From Bacteroides oleiciplenus YIT 12058 (GTDB taxonomy: Bacteria; Bacteroidota; Bacteroidia; Bacteroidales; Bacteroidaceae), in NCBI RefSeq assembly GCF_000315485.1, contig NZ_JH992940.1, positions 310,001 to 374,000 of the forward strand: DNA of 64,000 nt. The letters are read 5' to 3'. A program made the position numbers and the translations under genes. Below, piece after piece: positions 60,510 through 64,000 of this stretch. Every line of letters begins with the position of its first letter. Positions within the stretch are counted from its first letter, which is position 1. The notes under the pieces were generated by a model. That model was not told the origin of the DNA and made no database searches. It was given only the letters and a program-made list of their open reading frames with translations.

Positions 60510-61686
60510 TGATATTAAATATAAATCCGGTCTGGCCTTTTCCAAACCCTAAATCTAATCTTACATTTACTCTCTTTTTGAATTCCCAACGATAGCCGAA
60601 GCCGTAGTTAGGAAGAATATGTTTCGTTTCAAACTCGGAAAATTTAGGAAATACGGTTCCCGCTCCTACCCATACAGCTACGCCATTCCGTTTCCAGACG
60701 TGCTGACGAAGTTCTAACTGGGCATCCATAGTACATTTGTCCCGGTAACGCCCTTCGTAATAGCCACGCATTGCGTAGGAACTGCCTAATGTCGCCATCA
60801 ACCCCCAGGGAGGATTACCGTAGTTTAGCAATGTATGAAATTGTCCTGCCAATACTCCCCCTTTCCATACAGGGTGATAATAGCTGGTAGTCAATTCAGT
60901 ACTGCTAAAGGCGTATTTATTTCCCAGAAATGCGGGACTGAAACGTTGGTCTATTCTCAGATAATAGCCGCTATAAGCATTCGTAAGGAAGTCTCGTGAA
61001 TCATAGAGCAGTGAAAAGCCAAGGCTTATATTTGTAGTTCGGGCCTTCATACCCTCCCACAGCTCAGGCTTTTCAAAATCATGACCATAAATATAATCAA
61101 AAACGGCCATCGGACCAATATAGAAATTTCTGGATATTCTTGTCAGAAAGTCCACTTTGACTTGTGCCTGAAAACGGTCGTATTCACTTTCGTTGTCATC
61201 ATTAGAACCGTTATTGTATCCCTTTCCCCAATACAGGCTGGGGAATGAATAGAAGTAAAGATTATAATTCAAGCGGTACTTATCTTGTGGAAAGAGATGA
61301 TTTCCCCGTATGCCTAAAAGATAGAACCCTACTGTAGAAACGTCTCCATACAGGGATATGTTAGATGGTGGGAGAATAGAGTCGTTACGGTCTGTCCGAT
61401 ACAATCCGGCAGCCACCAGACCGATGCCAAACTTGGTATCACTGGAATAATGAGGTCCGCCAATGACACTGAAATCAAACTTTTTGTTCTTTTTTTCTTT
61501 GTTGGCATCGTTAAAGTAATCTAGGAATTTTTTGAAGAAAGTTCGCTTTTGTGGTAACGAGTCGGTTGTGGAAACAGGAGATGCTACTGGAACATCAGTT
61601 CCTGTAGAGTTAGCTTGTGCCCACACATCGGTCTCTGTCATTAATAACAGTACAGGCAGTATCCATTTCATTAGTTTAGTGTCCAT
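60496..61686 (-). CDS. BamA/TamA-like outer membrane barrel protein without POTRA domains
   Basis: From the ATG at 61686 the product has 396 residues: signal peptide (about 1-24, ending VWAQ), a short polar stretch (KKFLDYFNDANKEKKNKKFDF), then a barrel region with GGPHYSSDTKFGIGLVAAGLYR and C-terminal FKKRVNVRLDLGFGKGQTGFIF strands as in the surface antigen (D15/Omp85) family. POTRA repeats are absent, so it is not a full BamA. Starts at 61671 are also possible. It is co-transcribed with the EptA-like gene and may be functionally linked to it. Confidence 0.87.
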   Translation of the reverse strand: MDTKLMKWILPVLLLMTETDVWAQANSTGTDVPVASPVSTTDSLPQKRTFFKKFLDYFNDANKEKKNKKFDFSVIGGPHYSSDTKFGIGLVAAGLYRTDRNDSILPPSNISLYGDVSTVGFYLLGIRGNHLFPQDKYRLNYNLYFYSFPSLYWGKGYNNGSNDDNESEYDRFQAQVKVDFLTRISRNFYIGPMAVFDYIYGHDFEKPELWEGMKARTTNISLGFSLLYDSRDFLTNAYSGYYLRIDQRFSPAFLGNKYAFSSTELTTSYYHPVWKGGVLAGQFHTLLNYGNPPWGLMATLGSSYAMRGYYEGRYRDKCTMDAQLELRQHVWKRNGVAVWVGAGTVFPKFSEFETKHILPNYGFGYRWEFKKRVNVRLDLGFGKGQTGFIFNINEAF

Positions 61687-61713
61687 AATCTTACTTTCGG
61701 AAAACTCCGCCAG

Positions 61714-61721
61714 CAAATTTA
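61714..61721 (-). promoter_or_regulatory. -7 box (TAAATTTG) for the barrel/EptA-like operon
   Basis: On the minus strand TAAATTTG matches TAnnTTTG and lies 27 bp before the start at 61686. The rest of the 219-bp divergent gap to 61906 is AT-rich and I found no other clear element; the plus-strand promoter for the dehydrogenase was not recognised. Confidence 0.45.
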
Positions 61722-61905
61722 GTTTTATTTTAATTTTAATACAACAATAATAAGATATATTTTGTTCATACTTATTTCCTTTTGCACACTAATAAGAAAA
61801 TGTGATGAGAGAAAGAGCAAAATAGACCAAAATGATAATTCGGAAAAAAAGCGAACTTTATTCCTCTTGCAATGTTATTCTTACATAACGAATAACTCAC
61901 TTATT

Positions 61906-63198
61906 ATGAAAACAAAAATGGATATTCCCGATAAAGAGGGACGGAAACGGCTTGTTATTGTCGGTGGCGGCTTCGGTGGATTGAAGTTAGCACGAAAGTT
62001 GAAAAGCAATAAATTCCAAATAGTATTACTGGACAAGAATAATCATCATATTTTCCAACCTCTGCTTTACCAAGTGGCAACAGCAGGCATCGAACCGAGT
62101 GCCATCTCATTCCCATTCCGCAAGATATTTAAAAGAAGAAAGCACTTCCACATACGTATTTGTGAGGCGCAACGGGTTATACCCGAAGATAATATCCTGG
62201 AGACTTCCATAGGAACCCTTTCATATGATTATCTGGTTGTTTCTACCGGATGCCGCACCAATTACTTTGGTAATGACGGACTGTCTCAGCAGACCATGGC
62301 TCTTAAAAATACCGCAGAAGCACTGTTCAACCGTAACCAGATATTGGAAAGTTTTGAGAAAGCCCAGAATACCAGTAACATTGAAAGAAGAAAACGCCTG
62401 ATGACGTTTGTTATTGTGGGCGGTGGTGCTACGGGAATCGAACTTTCCGGTGCATTGGCAGAAATGAAAAAGTTTGTGCTTCCACAAGATTATCCTGATC
62501 TTGATATAAACCTCATGCGTATAATTTTAGTGGATGGTGCTCCCCGCCTTCTCTCCGCTTTTTCTGAGAAATCATCAGAAGAAGTTGCGGATTACCTGCT
62601 GAAACGCGATGTTGAAATCAGGACCAGCGTACAGGTGAGCAACTATGAAAATGGTGTAATAACATTTAATGACGGCAATACACTGGAAACTATGAACGTT
62701 TTTTGGGTTGCAGGTGTACGTGCCAACAGCATAGATGGACTGGCAAAAGAAGCTTATGGACCCGGTAACCGTCTGCAAGTGGATAATTACAACCGTGTTC
62801 AAGGGTATACCAATATCTTTGCTATTGGCGATACGGCACTTATGATTTCTACGGAATATCCGAAAGGGCATCCGCAAGTAGTACAACCTGCCATTCAGCA
62901 GGCACGTAACCTGATTGGTAATTTGGATAGAGTAGAGCGTGGACTTGAAATGCAACCATTTGTGTATCACAATAAAGGTTCTATGGCTACCATTGGTCGT
63001 AATCATGCTGTTGTAGAATTGAAAAAATTGCGTTTTGGTGGTTTTCTTGCATGGGCGGCATGGTTATTCATCCATTTGATGAGCATTGTTGGGGTCAAGA
63101 ACCGGCTCTTTATTTTTGTAGACTGGATGTGGAGCTACTTTACATACGATCCTTCTTTACGGGTAATCATAAAACCTTTGCGTAGGGATAAACCATAA
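61906..63198 (+). CDS. ndh: Type II NADH dehydrogenase (NDH-2, FAD-dependent)
   Basis: From the ATG at 61906 the enzyme has 430 residues: FAD motif IVGGGFGGLKLAR (18-30), NAD motif VIVGGGATGIELSGALAEM (about 166-184), and the C-terminal membrane-binding helix WAAWLFIHLMSIVGVKNRL (about 383-401). It oxidises NADH and reduces quinone without pumping ions, so it is a regulator of redox balance. A longer frame from 61762 exists but is not supported by a start signal. DoxX follows 48 bp downstream. Confidence 0.93.
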   Translation: MKTKMDIPDKEGRKRLVIVGGGFGGLKLARKLKSNKFQIVLLDKNNHHIFQPLLYQVATAGIEPSAISFPFRKIFKRRKHFHIRICEAQRVIPEDNILETSIGTLSYDYLVVSTGCRTNYFGNDGLSQQTMALKNTAEALFNRNQILESFEKAQNTSNIERRKRLMTFVIVGGGATGIELSGALAEMKKFVLPQDYPDLDINLMRIILVDGAPRLLSAFSEKSSEEVADYLLKRDVEIRTSVQVSNYENGVITFNDGNTLETMNVFWVAGVRANSIDGLAKEAYGPGNRLQVDNYNRVQGYTNIFAIGDTALMISTEYPKGHPQVVQPAIQQARNLIGNLDRVERGLEMQPFVYHNKGSMATIGRNHAVVELKKLRFGGFLAWAAWLFIHLMSIVGVKNRLFIFVDWMWSYFTYDPSLRVIIKPLRRDKP

Positions 63199-63246
63199 CC
63201 CCTTATATTTTGTTATATAAAATATAACTAATTAAAACGAACGACT

Positions 63247-63681
63247 ATGCTTTATAAATTTTTATTTCCGTCTAAGCCGGATGGTGCAGCTGCATCTACT
63301 ATATTACTGATTGTGAGAATTGTATTTGGTGTGTTATTGATGAACCACGGTATTGAGAAATGGGCAAACTACCAAGAGTTATCTACTGCATTTCCTGACC
63401 CGCTGGGTATAGGTAGCCCCCTTTCATTAGGCTTAGCCATATTTGGTGAAATGGCTTGTTCTATGGCATTTATCATAGGCTTCCTCTATCGTTTGGCGAT
63501 GATACCAATGATATTTACAATGGGGGTAGCCTTTTTCGTTATTCACGGTAACGATCCGTTTGCTGTTAAAGAATTGGCTTTCATATATCTGGTAGTGTTT
63601 ATGTTGATGTACATTGTCGGTCCCGGTAAGTTTGCTGTAGACCATTGGTTGGGCAAGGCTCTGACTCCTAAAAAGGCCTAA
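63247..63681 (+). CDS. DoxX-family membrane protein
   Basis: The 144-residue protein has four hydrophobic helices (about 18-38, 55-75, 79-98, 103-125) and the DoxX signature: SLGLAIFGEMACSMAFIIGF and the first helix LIVRIVFGVLLMNHGIEKW. DoxX proteins are small membrane proteins linked to quinone or redox processes. Its position 48 bp after the NDH-2 gene suggests a shared transcript and a role in the quinone pool. Exact function unknown. Confidence 0.92.
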   Translation: MLYKFLFPSKPDGAAASTILLIVRIVFGVLLMNHGIEKWANYQELSTAFPDPLGIGSPLSLGLAIFGEMACSMAFIIGFLYRLAMIPMIFTMGVAFFVIHGNDPFAVKELAFIYLVVFMLMYIVGPGKFAVDHWLGKALTPKKA

Positions 63682-63752
63682 AGTGGCTTGTTCCATTTTG
63701 CTGAAAAATTGTTTTTATCTCAAATACAGACTAATTTTTCACAAAAACAACT

Positions 63753-63760
63753 TATATTTG
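63753..63760 (+). promoter_or_regulatory. -7 box (TATATTTG) for the terminal lipoprotein gene
   Basis: TATATTTG lies 63 bp before the ATG at 63824 and has a short A-rich leader after it; the -33 box is not clear. Confidence 0.45.
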
Positions 63761-63823
63761 CCAAATAGAAAAAGAACAAAAGAGTTAAACTCAAGAAACT
63801 CAGTAAAACAAAAGAAAGTAATT

Positions 63824-64000
63824 ATGAAAAAGAGTAATTTGAATTTGGCTGCAACCGTGATGATTTGTGGCGCATTTCTTTTCAGTTCCTGTATCGGTTC
63901 TTTCGGACTGCACAGCAAGTTGGTAAATTGGAACCAAAGCATTGGTACGAAGTTTGTAAATGAGCTTGTTTATCTGGCTTGCAACATTATTCCTGTATAC
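63824..64000 (+). CDS. DUF3332-like lipoprotein (N-terminal part, runs off right edge)
   Basis: An open frame from the ATG at 63824 reads to the window end (59 residues). It has a lipoprotein signal with lipobox FSSC (Cys22), then IGSFGLHSKLVNWNQSIG and FVNELVYLACNIIPVY, which resembles the start of DUF3332 proteins. The remainder lies outside the window. Family assignment is tentative. Confidence 0.7.
   Translation, partial: MKKSNLNLAATVMICGAFLFSSCIGSFGLHSKLVNWNQSIGTKFVNELVYLACNIIPVY

Overview
The window reads as a chromosomal segment of a gut Bacteroides or close Bacteroidales relative. The evidence is a SusC/SusD pair, repeated Bacteroidetes-type promoters (-7 box TAnnTTTG, often with TTTG 19-20 bp upstream), a paucity of strong Shine-Dalgarno sites, HU-type and VirE-type proteins of the kind common in Bacteroides, and a hexuronate (uxaB/uxaC) locus. 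The species cannot be fixed from sequence alone. There is no rRNA, CRISPR array or intact insertion sequence; two tRNAs (Pro-TGG and Lys-CTT) are present.

Layout. 1-5841 (minus): an efflux operon, TolC-like channel, HlyD/MacA-like adaptor and two FtsX/MacB-type permeases, the last running off the left edge. 6026-8712 (plus): a divergent NtrC-type response regulator and NtrY-like histidine kinase; the intergenic region carries a sigma54-like -24/-12 promoter pointing to the efflux operon and two GTGC-N6-GCAC palindromes about 100 bp upstream of it, so this looks like a self-contained sigma54 circuit. 8890-11733: a NEW3-domain protein with an ABC-2 transporter. 11806-12813: small lipoprotein, an 11-bp-period inverted array and tRNA-Pro. 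12830-20731: housekeeping genes (trmN6-like, lon, tgt, lptF/G-like, a thioredoxin-fold protein without its cysteines, serB). 20807-25179: a SusC/SusD pair. 25260-26567: DEAD-box RNA helicase.

26609-41512 (minus) is a surface polysaccharide locus of about 15 kb, read from wza/wzz-type export genes through Wzy, Wzx, four glycosyltransferases and a radical SAM protein to the initiating sugar transferase, Wzi, an RmlC-like epimerase, UDP-glucose dehydrogenase and a lipoprotein. 41884-43583 holds an HU/SPOR membrane protein and a zinc-ribbon/FHA protein. 43612-46428 is bounded by an exact 18-bp inverted repeat and contains a decayed VirE/primase-like gene and an HU-like DNA-binding gene with a structured leader; it looks like a degenerate mobile cassette. 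46443-47893 holds a Nim-like flavoprotein and two tandem paralogous small membrane proteins in AT-rich DNA.

48031-52212 is a hexuronate catabolism locus (uxaB, LacI-type regulator, divergent uxaC). 52260-54844 is a HAD hydrolase, acyltransferase-3 and DUF418 operon. 55003-58832 has two MFS transporters, a WalJ-like metallo-hydrolase and tRNA-Lys. 58788-61686 encodes an EptA-like phosphoethanolamine transferase coupled to a BamA/TamA-like barrel. The right end has type II NADH dehydrogenase, a DoxX protein and the start of a DUF3332-like lipoprotein. The observations most worth a second look are the sigma54 efflux circuit, the VirE/HU cassette with its inverted repeats, the 11-bp phased inverted array, and the radical SAM enzyme inside the polysaccharide locus.
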